Shown: piece by piece, positions 1 to 7,653 of the stretch
Layout: the number at the start of each line of letters is the position of its first letter
How positions within the stretch are numbered: the first letter of the stretch is position 1
Assembly: GCA_049522565.1 (NCBI GenBank)
Contig: JBEKNT010000067.1
Coordinates: 1 to 21,131, forward strand
Direction of reading: 5' to 3'
DNA length: 21,131 nucleotides
Origin: JASHVB01 sp049522565
GTDB taxonomy: Bacteria > Pseudomonadota > Alphaproteobacteria > Acetobacterales > Acetobacteraceae
The notes under the pieces: generated by a model
The model's database searches: none
What the model saw: the letters and a program-made list of their open reading frames with translations, nothing else
Told to the model about the DNA's origin: nothing
Made by a program: the position numbers and the translations under genes

Positions 1-70
1 CGACACGGCAGCGCCAGCGCAGGCCCCCTCCCGTCCAGCCACACCAACGGATGGATTGCAAAGGCCCTGC

Positions 71-129
71 CTTTGCTGGGGGGTCCAGGGGGGCAAAGCC
101 CTCCTGGCGGGTTTCAGGGCAGAGCCCTG
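71..129. repeat. GC-rich double hairpin downstream of the BTAD gene
   Basis: Two stem-loops lie side by side. Bases 85-94 pair with 98-107 (9 of 10 positions, AAA loop), and 115-120 pair perfectly with 124-129 (AGA loop). A third arm, CTTTGC at 71-76, can pair with GCAAAG at 93-98 and would compete with the first stem. The structure lies just past the stop of the minus-strand gene at 190, so it could act as its transcript end, but there is no clear U-run. The look is that of a dispersed palindromic intergenic repeat of high-GC alphaproteobacteria. Nothing else gene-like is visible in 1-189. Confidence 0.5.
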
Positions 130-189
130 ATCTTGCTTCACTCACCCGATTGCCGCGACCGGCGCCGCCGCCCACGCGGTCGGCTGGCG

Positions 190-2349
190 CTAGGACACGC
201 CGCGCAACTCGCGCGTTCCGGCTGCGGCGGCGAGTTCCGCGTCCCGCTCCGGTACGCCCGCCAGCCGAAGGCCTTCCGCAAACAGCTCGCGGTCGACCTC
301 GCGCTGCAGCGGGGTCGTCGCGAGAAACCGCTCCACGGTGAAATCGGGTTCCAGCGCAAGCAGCCGCTGCCGGATGATGGCCGCCTCCTGCGTCCGGCCG
401 GTATGGCCCAGCGCCGCCAGGTACAGCCGATGGCTTGCCGAGAACGACGGGTTCATCTCGCTGACCGTGCGGCCGACCGCCACCGCGGATTCGAAATCCC
501 GCTTCAGCAAATGGATATAGATAAAGAACGTATCGTAGAAAAACGCGTGCGGATCGAGCGGCGAAAGCTTCTTGTAGTGATTGTTGCGCCGCTCGGCCTC
601 TTCGGGCTCGCCCAGATAGGCGTACGCGCAGGCCGAGAGCGCCCACGCCATCGCCAGGTTCGGATTGAGCGACAAGGCGCGCTCGTGCAGGCTGATGGCC
701 TCGCGCAGCCGATGATGCAGGAAGGCGCGGACATGCCCGGCGACGGCGAGGCCACGGGCGTCGAACGGATCCAGCACGATCGCGCGTTCGGCCAGCATCC
801 CGGCCTGTTCGATCGTCGCACGGGGATTGTCCGCCCAGCCCTCGCCAACGAAAAACACATGCCAGTAGGCGTACCAGGCATACGCGGCGGCGTAGTCAGG
901 CTCCAGTTCGATGGCGTGCGCGAGATGCTCGCCGGCCTGCATGAAGGGTGCCCGCTCCATCCGCCACATCAGCGGAATGGCGCGCAGCACGAGGTCGTAG
1001 GCGGTGGCGTCCACCGGCGGCCGGGTGGAACTGCGGCGCGCCTCGATCAGCAGGATTTCCGGGTCGATCTGCGCCACCACTTCCGCGGCAATTTCGTCCT
1101 GGAGCGTCAGCAGGTCATTGGTCTGGCGATCGAAGCGGCGCGCCCAGACCACCTGGTTGCCGGCGCGCAGATCGAGCAATCGAACGGTAATGCGCAGACG
1201 GTTGCGCACCCGCTGGATCGAGCCATCGACCAGGAAGTCGATGCCGAAGGTGCGGCGGATCGCCCCCTCGTCGCGGGTCTCGGCGGCGAAGCGGGCGAGC
1301 GAGCTGGACGCGACGACGAACATCCAGCGGAAGCGCGACAGCGCGGTGGTGATTTCTTCCGCCAGCCCGGGCGCGAGATGCGATTCCTCCTGTGAGGCGC
1401 CGGGGAACTGCATCGGCAGCACGCCGACATGGGCGCCGCCCCGAGCATTGCGCAGCTCCTGGCGCGGCTCGAGCACGGCCACGGGTTCCTCTTGCTCGTC
1501 CTCGGGCGGCGGGGCGGGCGGCGGCGGCGCGGCCTGGAGCGGCGGTTGCGGCGGGGGCGAGGAACGCACCGGCACGCGGCTGCCATAGGGGCCGCGGATT
1601 TCCGCCAGCAGCCTCTGGGTCTCCTGCGACGGCGCGGCGTCCAGCAGGTCCGCCAGCACGGCCCGGCAGCGGTCGTAGGCCTGGATCGCCATGCCGCGCT
1701 CGCCGCGGGCAACGTGCGCCCGCATCAGCGCCCGCCAGGCGCCCTCGTGCGCGCGGTCGATCTGCAACAGGCGCTGTGCCGCCGGGATCGCCGATTCCGG
1801 TTCGCTCGATTCGCGCAGCAGCGCCTCGGCGACGTTGCGGGCGCGGTCGCGCAGCCGCTCGCGCTCGGTGGTGAGCCAGGCGTCGAAGGTCGGGTCGATG
1901 CCGTCCAGGTCCTCGAGCAAGTCGCCGTCGAGCAATGACAGGGAGGCCGGCTGTTCGGTGGTGGCCCGCATCACCTCTTCGACATCCACCCAGACCGCGC
2001 TGGAGCGCAGCGACAGGTGGTCGCGGGTGACCTGCATGATCTCGCCGCCGGCGGGCGACAGGGTTTCCAGCAGGCGGTGGATTTCCTGGCGCAGCGACGC
2101 CCGGGCCTGTTCCTCGGGGCGCCGGCTCCACAGCAGTTCGGCGAGCCTGCCGCGCAAGGCGGGGCGGGGCGCCGACAAGGCGACAACGGCGAGCAGGGCG
2201 CGGGTCTTGCGTCCGGCGGGCAGCACGTTTTCGCTGGTGATCGTCCAGGCTTCCATCTGGCCGATCAAACGCAGGCGTAGCACCACCTGTCCGGAGGGGC
2301 TGGACTGCGAGGTTGGGCCTGGGGGCCTGATTGTCGTGCCTGCCATCAT
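190..2349 (-). CDS. BTAD / TolB-like / TPR regulator-like protein
   Basis: A large soluble protein of 719 residues from the ATG at 2349. An in-frame TTG at 2382 would add 11 residues; neither start has a good ribosome site. The N-terminal ~250 residues resemble the bacterial transcriptional activator domain (BTAD) of SARP-type regulators: after an LRLRLIGQMEAW strand come helical repeats such as RLLQIDRAHEGAWRALMRAH and AIQAYDRCRAVLADLL. A linker rich in proline and acidic residues (about 260-305) follows. Next is a TolB N-terminal-like domain as found in CadC/adenylate-cyclase families (GVLPMQF, LAPGLAEEITTALSRFRWMF, VDGSIQRVRNRLRITVRLLD, LQDEIAAEV). The last ~260 residues are TPR-like (AHAIELEPDYAAAYAWYAYW, HERALSLNPNLAMAWALSAC). 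No cyclase catalytic domain is present and no wHTH is obvious by eye. The domain order is seen; a signalling or regulatory role is inferred. Confidence 0.85.
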   Translation of the reverse strand: MMAGTTIRPPGPTSQSSPSGQVVLRLRLIGQMEAWTITSENVLPAGRKTRALLAVVALSAPRPALRGRLAELLWSRRPEEQARASLRQEIHRLLETLSPAGGEIMQVTRDHLSLRSSAVWVDVEEVMRATTEQPASLSLLDGDLLEDLDGIDPTFDAWLTTERERLRDRARNVAEALLRESSEPESAIPAAQRLLQIDRAHEGAWRALMRAHVARGERGMAIQAYDRCRAVLADLLDAAPSQETQRLLAEIRGPYGSRVPVRSSPPPQPPLQAAPPPPAPPPEDEQEEPVAVLEPRQELRNARGGAHVGVLPMQFPGASQEESHLAPGLAEEITTALSRFRWMFVVASSSLARFAAETRDEGAIRRTFGIDFLVDGSIQRVRNRLRITVRLLDLRAGNQVVWARRFDRQTNDLLTLQDEIAAEVVAQIDPEILLIEARRSSTRPPVDATAYDLVLRAIPLMWRMERAPFMQAGEHLAHAIELEPDYAAAYAWYAYWHVFFVGEGWADNPRATIEQAGMLAERAIVLDPFDARGLAVAGHVRAFLHHRLREAISLHERALSLNPNLAMAWALSACAYAYLGEPEEAERRNNHYKKLSPLDPHAFFYDTFFIYIHLLKRDFESAVAVGRTVSEMNPSFSASHRLYLAALGHTGRTQEAAIIRQRLLALEPDFTVERFLATTPLQREVDRELFAEGLRLAGVPERDAELAAAAGTRELRGVS

Positions 2350-2416
2350 CGCGTCATCAACACCGTCTCGGTTGTATCGCAAATTGGATCAGCACGCCAA
2401 GGCTTATGATATCCTT

Positions 2417-3802
2417 TCATATCGAGGCTTCGGCGAAAATTTCACGCAGATCTCCACTCCAGGGGCCGTGGAAGCGCGCCAGCCAGTACTCGGCCTGGGT
2501 CGGGGCGCCCGCGGCGATCGCTTCCAGCGGCGCCAGGTAGGCCGATTCGTCCTGCCCCGCGGCGTCGCGCCTGGCCCGGGCGCGCAGTCCGTCGCGGGCG
2601 ATGGCGACCACGTCGCGGGCAAGCTCCCGCAGGTCGCCGTCCCGCCAGGGCAGCTTCGCCGCCAGGCCCTGGCGTGGCACGGCGTCCCGCATGGTCACCG
2701 CATCCTGCCAGCCGGCGCCGCGCAGCAACGCCTCGGCGGCGGCCAGCGCGGCGCCGTCGTACAGCAGGCCGACCCAGAGGGCGGACTGCGCCAGCATCAT
2801 ATCCGGGCGTCCGGCATCGGCGCCGCGCATCTCCAGGAACTGCTTGATGCGGACGTCGGTGAACACGGTGGTCATGTGGTCGGCGAAGTCGCCCACCGTG
2901 GCCTGGGTCCCGGCCAGATTGTGCAGCCGCCCCTCCATGAAGTCGCGGAACCGGCCGCCGGCGACGTCGATGTACTCGCCGTTTCGGTAAATGAAATACA
3001 TCGGCACGCGGTCCACCAGCCACGCCGCGTAGCGCTCGAAGCCGAAGCCGTCCTCGAACATCACCGGGGGAATGCCGGAGCGGTCGTTGTCGGTGTCGGT
3101 CCAGACGTAGGCGCGGTAGGACTGGAAGCCGTTCGGCTGGCCCTCGGTGAACGGCGAGTTGGCGAACAGCGCGGTGGCCAGCGGCTGCAACAGCAGCCCG
3201 ACGCGCAGCTTGCGCACCATGTCGGCTTCCGAGCTGTAGTCGAGGTTCACCTGCACGGTACAGGTGCGGGTCATCATGTCGAGGCCGCGCGTGCCGACCA
3301 GCGGCATGTAGCGGCGCATGATGGCGTAGCGGCCCTTCGGCATCCACGGCATGTCGGCGCGGCTCGCCAGGGGGTGGAAGCCCAGCGGGGCGAAGCCGAT
3401 CCGCAGGTCCCGGGCGACGCTGCGCACCTGGGCGAAGTGGGTCTCCATCTCGGCCTTGGTGTCGTGCAGCGTCTCGACCGGTCCGCCGGACAGTTCGAGC
3501 TGCCCGGCGGGTTCCAGCGAGATCGCCGCGCCGCCCTGCTTCAGGCCGATGATGTTGCCGTGGTCGGTGATCGGGGTGGCGTCATAGCGTTGCAACCCGG
3601 TCAGCAGGTCGCGGATCGCGCCTGGCTGGCCGTCGGCGGGAAGATAGGGCGGCGTCGCCAGGTCGTCCTGGCGAAAGCCGAACTTCTCGTGTTCCGTGCC
3701 GATGCGCCAGGCGCCCGGCGGCTTGCAGCCGGTGGCGATGTGCGCCGCGAGCTGGCGGATCGAGGTGATCGGAGTCGCGTCGCCGTCTCCGGGATTGGAC
3801 AT
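2417..3802 (-). CDS. gshA: Glutamate-cysteine ligase (GCS2 / plant-alphaproteobacterial type)
   Basis: Catalyses ATP-dependent joining of L-glutamate and L-cysteine to gamma-glutamylcysteine, the first and limiting step of glutathione synthesis in the cytoplasm. The 461-residue length fits the alphaproteobacterial/plant class. Family-typical stretches are visible: GTEHEKFGF near residue 35, GAAISLEPAGQLELSGGP near 90-107, TRTCTVQVNLDYSSEADM in the middle, and ANSPFTEG and YFIYRNGEYIDVAGGRF further on. The ATG at 3802 is followed directly by a family-like N terminus; the ribosome site is weak. It lies 36 bp downstream of rsmE on the same strand, so the two are probably cotranscribed, an arrangement common in alphaproteobacteria. 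Confidence 0.95.
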   Translation of the reverse strand: MSNPGDGDATPITSIRQLAAHIATGCKPPGAWRIGTEHEKFGFRQDDLATPPYLPADGQPGAIRDLLTGLQRYDATPITDHGNIIGLKQGGAAISLEPAGQLELSGGPVETLHDTKAEMETHFAQVRSVARDLRIGFAPLGFHPLASRADMPWMPKGRYAIMRRYMPLVGTRGLDMMTRTCTVQVNLDYSSEADMVRKLRVGLLLQPLATALFANSPFTEGQPNGFQSYRAYVWTDTDNDRSGIPPVMFEDGFGFERYAAWLVDRVPMYFIYRNGEYIDVAGGRFRDFMEGRLHNLAGTQATVGDFADHMTTVFTDVRIKQFLEMRGADAGRPDMMLAQSALWVGLLYDGAALAAAEALLRGAGWQDAVTMRDAVPRQGLAAKLPWRDGDLRELARDVVAIARDGLRARARRDAAGQDESAYLAPLEAIAAGAPTQAEYWLARFHGPWSGDLREIFAEASI

Positions 3803-3838
3803 GCGGTTCCCAGACGTTTTGGGTTAAGGACCAGTGTT

Positions 3839-4546
3839 CTAGCCGCACCAGGGGGCCTGCAACAATGCCAGCCCGGCAACGCAGGCGGTCTCGGCCCGCA
3901 GGATGCGCCGACCGAGGCTCATCGCCGTTACAAAGGGATGCCGGAGCATGGCGTCAAGCTCGGCTGGCGTGAAGCCGCCTTCCGGGCCGACCAACAGGGC
4001 GGCCGGTTTCGCGGTGGGACGGGGTGGCGCGGCGGTGGAGCGTTCGATCGCGGCATAGAGGGTGCGGCCCGGCGGCCAGTCGGCAAGCAGGTCGGGCAGG
4101 CGGCGGGGCGGGTGCAGGACGGGGATGGTGAGGCGTTCGCATTGCTCGGCCGCTTCCGTGGCGATGGCGGTGAGGCGGGCTTCGTTGATGCGCGCGGCGT
4201 TGGTGCGCTCGGTGAAGATGGGGTGGAGCGCGGAGACGCCGAGCTCGGTGGCCTTCTGCACGACCAGGTCGGTGGCGTCGCGCTTCAGCAGGGCGAAGAC
4301 CAGCCAGAGGTCGGGGTCGGGCGCCTGCTGGCGTCGCTGCGTCTCCACGGCGAACGTTACGCGGTCACGGCGCAGTTCGCCGATGCGCGCCTGCCACTCG
4401 CCGTCGCTGCCGTTGAACAGGCGGACGGGGGCGTTGGCGCCGCAGCGCAGTACCGTGCCGAGATAGTGGGCCTGGGCCGGGGTGCCGGCGATCGTCGCAT
4501 CTGTGCCGAGCGCGGCCGGGACGTAGAGGCGGGGGATGCTGGTCAT
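3839..4546 (-). CDS. rsmE: 16S rRNA (uracil-1498-N3)-methyltransferase RsmE
   Basis: SPOUT-class methyltransferase that uses SAM to methylate N3 of U1498 in the decoding region of 16S rRNA. The protein has 235 residues, a normal family length. The N terminus (PRLYVPAALG) matches the PUA-like substrate-binding part. The C-terminal trefoil-knot motifs are clear: LLVGPEGGF with GPEGGF at 187-192, and SLGRRILRAETA at 210-221. LVVQKATELGV, another family hallmark, lies in the middle. The ATG at 4546 fits the domain start. A GC hairpin (4560-4576) lies just upstream and could form in the leader. gshA follows at 36 bp. Confidence 0.95.
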   Translation of the reverse strand: MTSIPRLYVPAALGTDATIAGTPAQAHYLGTVLRCGANAPVRLFNGSDGEWQARIGELRRDRVTFAVETQRRQQAPDPDLWLVFALLKRDATDLVVQKATELGVSALHPIFTERTNAARINEARLTAIATEAAEQCERLTIPVLHPPRRLPDLLADWPPGRTLYAAIERSTAAPPRPTAKPAALLVGPEGGFTPAELDAMLRHPFVTAMSLGRRILRAETACVAGLALLQAPWCG

Positions 4547-4762
4547 GCGGCTGCCCTGGCGGGCGGACGCCGCCCGATCCTCACGTCATGCTGCCGGCTC
4601 GTGGTTGTCGTCATCGCCCTGGGTTCGTTCGTTGTTTGTTCAAGATGGCCGGCCGGTGCGTGGAGGGCAAGACGGTCGGCCGGCGGTGCCGGTTTGCCGT
4701 GCCAGCCCCGAGATGGCTGATCAGGCGCGGAATACGCAACTGCAACGGGTGTAGCATGGAGG

Positions 4763-4848
4763 CGACGGTTGTACTGCACCGCTCGGTCGTTTGGGTCGCA
4801 TGGTGCGTGGGAGGTGAACGGTTGCCTGCGAGCGGTACGAACCGTCGG
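4763..4848. repeat. Inverted repeat with two paired 8-bp blocks
   Basis: CGACGGTT and ACCGCTCG in the left arm (4763-4785) are exactly complementary to the right arm (4829-4847). The paired blocks are separated by a small internal loop, and the arms by about 43 nt. A short CGCA/TGCG stem sits inside the loop. It could be part of a palindromic element or an RNA fold in the rsmE leader or upstream region. Confidence 0.5.
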
Positions 4849-4863
4849 ACGAGAGTTTAGCCT

Positions 4864-4893
4864 TCGGATGCAGAAGTATTGCCGCGCATCCGA
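4864..4893. repeat. 8-bp perfect inverted repeat
   Basis: TCGGATGC at 4864-4871 pairs with GCATCCGA at 4886-4893 across a 14-nt loop. It directly follows the inverted repeat ending at 4848 and is followed by a 10-bp palindrome, CCCCATGGGG, at 4910-4919. Confidence 0.4.
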
Positions 4894-4930
4894 GGTTGGC
4901 GGCGGAACTCCCCATGGGGTCTGGCAACGA

Positions 4931-5020
4931 ACACCGATGGTTCCGGATACGGTCGCCGCAAGCCGGCCTCCGACCGCGGTTTCCGGCCTGCTGCCAGCCG
5001 TGTCCAGAACCATCGGTTTG
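4931..5020. repeat. 90-bp palindromic element, 22-nt imperfect arms
   Basis: The outer arms 4931-4952 and about 4999-5020 are complementary at 19 of 22 positions, with core ACCGATGGTT / AACCATCGGT. Inner blocks GCAAGCCGG and CCGGCCTGC pair at 8 of 9, and the middle contains the palindrome ACCGCGGT. A further partial copy of the core, in the original orientation, is at 5035-5045. The layout is that of a REP/MITE-like palindromic element. Multiplicity in the genome cannot be judged from one window. Confidence 0.55.
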
Positions 5021-5196
5021 CGTTGACGCCTGCGAACCCGATGGTGGTCTCCCCGCGCGGTCCCGGCCGCTGGGCGGAACAGCGCGGCGCCTGCCGCCGT
5101 CTCGTCGCTCGTGGGCGGGGCCAGAGGAACGCCACGACCGCCGTGCGGCATTCCCGCCGGCCGCTGATATACTGTGCCAACCAGGAGGGGCCGCGC

Positions 5197-5568
5197 ATGG
5201 CAAGCAAACCGACCGAGGTCGCGATCTACCACAACCCGAATTGCAGCACGTCGCGCAAGGTGCTCGGCATGCTCCGCGAAGCCGGGGCCGAGCCGCGCAT
5301 CATCGAATACCTGAAGACCCCGCCAAGCCGCACGGAATTGCTCGACCTGTTGCGGCGCATGGACATGACGCCGCGCGCGCTGCTGCGTCGCCGCGGCACG
5401 CCGTATGACGCGCTGGGCCTGGCCGATCCGGCGAAGAGCGACGACGCGCTGATCGACGCAATGCTGGCGCAGCCGATCCTGATCGAACGGCCGATCGTGG
5501 TGGGTCCGCGCGGCGTCCGGCTGTGTCGTCCCGCCGAGCGCGTCTACGACGTGCTGCCCGCGCGCTGA
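5197..5568 (+). CDS. arsC: ArsC-family (glutaredoxin-dependent) arsenate reductase, short form
   Basis: A thioredoxin-fold enzyme that in the R773 ArsC family reduces arsenate to arsenite using glutathione and glutaredoxin. The protein has 123 residues, about 18 fewer than the 141-residue plasmid-type ArsC; the C-terminal tail is absent. By alignment from memory the catalytic set is complete: HNPNCSTSRK with Cys16 (Cys12 of R773), and Arg64, Arg98 and Arg111 in RALLRR, RPIVVG and CRP (Arg60/94/107). The ATG at 5197 has a strong AGGAGG site six bases upstream. No arsenite pump or arsH is adjacent, so the gene stands alone. A YfgD-like role is the alternative, although the RLCRP ending favours ArsC. 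Confidence 0.85.
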   Translation: MASKPTEVAIYHNPNCSTSRKVLGMLREAGAEPRIIEYLKTPPSRTELLDLLRRMDMTPRALLRRRGTPYDALGLADPAKSDDALIDAMLAQPILIERPIVVGPRGVRLCRPAERVYDVLPAR

Positions 5569-5702
5569 TCGCACGCAACATCCGGGCAGGTGCGCGCGGC
5601 TGATTGCCCTCCGCGCCTCAATGACGTCTCGCCGGCTTGCCGAACTGGCGCCGCAAGCCGGTCTGCGCGATGATGCCGGCAACCCGCACGGAGGAAGCCC
5701 AC

Positions 5703-6335
5703 ATGGCCAAGGGAATACTGCTCGTCGGCTTCGATTTTACCAACGCGCACGAAGACGAGTTCCACGACTGGTACGACCTGGAGCATGTCCCGGAACGGCA
5801 GCGCGTTCCCGGCTTCGGCGCGTGCGACCGCTGGATCAGCGTGAATAACCCGAAGCAGGCTGTCGCCAGCTACGAACTCGACAGCCTGGACGTGCTGCAA
5901 AGCGCGCCCTATCGCGCCATCGGCTATGAAAACCTGTCGGTCTGGTCGAAGCGCGTGACCGCGATGTGCCAACGGCTGATCCGTTTCGACGGGGAACAAA
6001 TCCTGCCGGGCGAGCAGGATGCTCCGTCGGGGGCCGGCGGGTTGCTGGTCAATGCGATGAACGTCGATCCGGCGCACGAGGCCGAGTTCAACGAATGGTA
6101 CGACCACGAACACATTCCCGCGCTGGCAGCGGTGCCGGGAACGCTGTGCGCGCGGCGGTTTCGCGACAACAAGGGTTCGCACCGTTATCTCGCGCTGTAT
6201 CACCTCGCCTCGCCCGACGTGGTGTTGACGCCGGCCTGGAAGCAGGCGGCGGGCACGCCCTGGACCGGACGGCTGCGGCCGCATTTCCGCGACCACCTGC
6301 GCATTGTCACCCGCCACTACGTGCGTGCCAGATAG
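5703..6335 (+). CDS. Duplicated EthD-like dimeric alpha/beta-barrel protein
   Basis: The 210-residue protein consists of two copies of a ferredoxin-like module. The repeat motif EFHDWYDLEHVP (residues 19-30) recurs as EFNEWYDHEHIP (128-139), 109 residues apart, and each is followed by a Val-Pro-Gly turn and an Arg-Phe or Asp-Arg-Trp strand. The WYDxEHxP signature belongs to EthD/DUF-type dimeric alpha/beta-barrel proteins often found in catabolic clusters. Two fused modules would give a barrel from a single chain. The ATG at 5703 follows GGAGG at 5690-5694. It is 44 bp from the next gene, so they probably share a transcript. The reaction is unknown. Confidence 0.8.
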   Translation: MAKGILLVGFDFTNAHEDEFHDWYDLEHVPERQRVPGFGACDRWISVNNPKQAVASYELDSLDVLQSAPYRAIGYENLSVWSKRVTAMCQRLIRFDGEQILPGEQDAPSGAGGLLVNAMNVDPAHEAEFNEWYDHEHIPALAAVPGTLCARRFRDNKGSHRYLALYHLASPDVVLTPAWKQAAGTPWTGRLRPHFRDHLRIVTRHYVRAR

Positions 6336-6379
6336 CTTTCCCCATAACGACAGACCCAACTCACGCCGGAGGCAACGTC

Positions 6380-6925
6380 ATGGCAAGACTTCCCTACGTC
6401 ACCAGCAAGGAGCAGGTGGCGGCGAAGGATCATGCGATCTTCGATTCCATCGTGGCCAGCCGCGGTGCGGTGCAGGGGCCCTTCACGATGTTCCTGAACT
6501 CGCCGGAACTGGCGGGGCGGGTGGCGCATCTCGGCGCGTATGTACGGTTCGAAGGCACGCTCGACATGCGCGTGCGCGTGCTGGCGGCGATGACCGTCGC
6601 CCGCGAGTTCGAAGCGCTTTACGTGTGGGGCGCACAGACCGGCGGTGCCCGCAGGCTCGGCGTGCCGGAGACAACGATTACCGCGATCCGCGAGAACCAT
6701 TCGCGCGACATCCCGCCGGAGGACGCGCAGATCGTGGCGTTCACCCGGCAACTGCTGCGCAAGCATCGCGCCGACGACGCCACGGCGAAGGCAATTCTGG
6801 CACGGTTCGGCAACGACGAGTTCATTCAGCTCACCGGCGCCATCGGCTACTACACTCTGCTTTGCATGACGGTGAATGCGTGCGAGTTGGAAGCGGGGCC
6901 GAACGCGGAAGTGCTGAAGGTGTAA
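6380..6925 (+). CDS. Carboxymuconolactone decarboxylase (CMD)-like protein
   Basis: 181 residues, all-helical, resembling the CMD/AhpD-like superfamily: FTMFLNSPELAGRVAHLGAYVRFEGTLD, then a helix with AREFEALYVWGAQTGGARRLGV, then EDAQIVAFTRQLLRKH and FIQLTGAIGYYTLLCMTVNA. Family members of this branch usually read YEW..H in the active helix. Here it is YVWGAQ (Tyr81, Trp83, Gln86), so the usual acidic residue and His are replaced; there is no AhpD CxxC. ATG 6380 is preceded by GGAGG at 6368-6372. Because the usual residues are absent, a decarboxylase activity should not be assumed. Confidence 0.82.
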   Translation: MARLPYVTSKEQVAAKDHAIFDSIVASRGAVQGPFTMFLNSPELAGRVAHLGAYVRFEGTLDMRVRVLAAMTVAREFEALYVWGAQTGGARRLGVPETTITAIRENHSRDIPPEDAQIVAFTRQLLRKHRADDATAKAILARFGNDEFIQLTGAIGYYTLLCMTVNACELEAGPNAEVLKV

Positions 6926-6951
6926 ACCTCTCCCGCGCAGCGGGAGAGGTT
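6925..6951. terminator. 12-bp perfect hairpin between convergent genes
   Basis: Bases 6925-6936 (AACCTCTCCCGC) pair perfectly with 6940-6951 across a GCA loop. It begins on the last base of the CMD stop codon and overlaps the stop of the convergent ArsR-type gene, so it can serve both strands. There is no U-run on either side, so it is terminator-like rather than canonical; it may also be a dispersed palindrome used as terminator. Confidence 0.65.
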
Positions 6952-7636
6952 ACATGACGACCCCAAACCGCTCCGCGAACCCTGCTCGCCCCGCTTCGGT
7001 GATCGCCACCGCCCGGGTGTCGCGTTGCCGCGCGATCCAGCCGAGTTCGAAGCAGCGGCAGGCCAGCGCCGCACCGAGCCGCCCAGCGATATGCGGCCGC
7101 CGCTCGCTCCAATCCAGACACGGCCGGCAGAACACGCGTCGGCCTGGCTCGGGCTCCGCGCCGAAGTCGCGCAGGAAGCGATGCCCGGTGTCGGTGACCT
7201 CGCCGCCATCCGCGGTCAGCGCCACGTGCCCGCGCTCGCACAGTGAATCGGCCAGGCCGACGCCCAGGCGGCCCGCCAGGTGATCGTAGCAGCTTCGGGC
7301 GGTGCGCAGCGCCTCGCCGCCGCGCCAGGTGCTGCGCCGTGCCGGCATCGCAGCGTCGGCTTCGCCGGCCACCGCCATGATGCCCTCCAGCATCTGGCCG
7401 ATCAGCGGCGAGGCCAGCCGGTAGTAGCGATGCCGCCCCTGTTTCTGTGGTGTCAGCAGACCGGCTTCGGTCAGCTTGCCCAGGTGGCCGCTGGTGGTCT
7501 GCGGGGAGACATGCGCCGCGTAGGCCAGTTCCTTCGCCGTCAGCGCCCGGCCGTCCATCAGCGCCGCCAGCATATTGGCGCGCGCCGGATCGCCGAGCAG
7601 GGACGCGGTAGCGGCGATGCGCGTGGCATCACTCAT
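6950..7636 (-). CDS. ArsR-type winged-helix regulator with Cys-rich C-terminal domain
   Basis: 228 residues. Residues 1-95 form an ArsR/SmtB-like winged helix: ASLLGDPARANMLAALMDG, then KELAYAAHVSPQTTSGHLGKL as the recognition helix-turn-helix, and GRHRYYRLASPLIGQMLEGI as the wing. The C-terminal 130 residues hold ARSCYDHLAGRLGVGL and FCRPCLDW, a CxxC that could bind metal or sense redox state. The classic ArsR arsenite motif ELCVCDL is absent, so a role for the distant arsC is unlikely. ATG 7636 has GAAGGG upstream at 7645-7650. It ends convergent with the CMD gene. Such regulators usually repress their own promoter and a neighbour. Confidence 0.85.
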   Translation of the reverse strand: MSDATRIAATASLLGDPARANMLAALMDGRALTAKELAYAAHVSPQTTSGHLGKLTEAGLLTPQKQGRHRYYRLASPLIGQMLEGIMAVAGEADAAMPARRSTWRGGEALRTARSCYDHLAGRLGVGLADSLCERGHVALTADGGEVTDTGHRFLRDFGAEPEPGRRVFCRPCLDWSERRPHIAGRLGAALACRCFELGWIARQRDTRAVAITEAGRAGFAERFGVVM

Positions 7637-7653
7637 GGCGGGGACCCTTCTTG

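Larger units (their letters stand above)
4547..5196. other. 650-bp gene-free region rich in inverted repeats
   Basis: No open frame here has a family-like sequence or a convincing ribosome site. The frames that cross it on both strands are typical GC-bias frames rich in Arg, Pro and Ala. It should hold the promoter of rsmE (leftward) and of arsC (rightward). From about 4763 to 5046 it carries successive inverted repeats, listed separately, which suggests one or more palindromic mobile repeats or a structured RNA. TATACT at 5168-5173 resembles a -10 box for arsC, but no good -35 partner is visible and it is very close to the start codon. Confidence 0.55.

Noticed and set aside
73..1395. Plus-strand open frame of 440 codons opposite the BTAD gene
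   Set aside because: It is antisense to a clear multi-domain protein and shows no family features.
1691..4720. Plus-strand open frame of about 1000 codons across three minus-strand genes
   Set aside because: It is antisense to the BTAD, gshA and rsmE genes, has Arg/Gly/Ala-rich sequence with no family motif and no ribosome site. Such frames arise from third-position GC bias.
4600..4760. Possible tRNA-like TTCAA sequence near 4637
   Set aside because: No cloverleaf stems, acceptor end or anticodon arm could be assembled around it.
5168..5173. TATACT as a definite arsC promoter
   Set aside because: There is no -35 partner at 16-18 bp and the transcript would start almost on the ribosome site. 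It is mentioned only as a weak possibility.
4543..5682. Minus-strand open frame of 379 codons over the intergenic region and arsC
   Set aside because: It is antisense to arsC with its strong ribosome site, has low-complexity Arg/Pro/Ala content, and passes through the palindromic repeats. Shorter frames in 4536-5207 were rejected for the same reasons.
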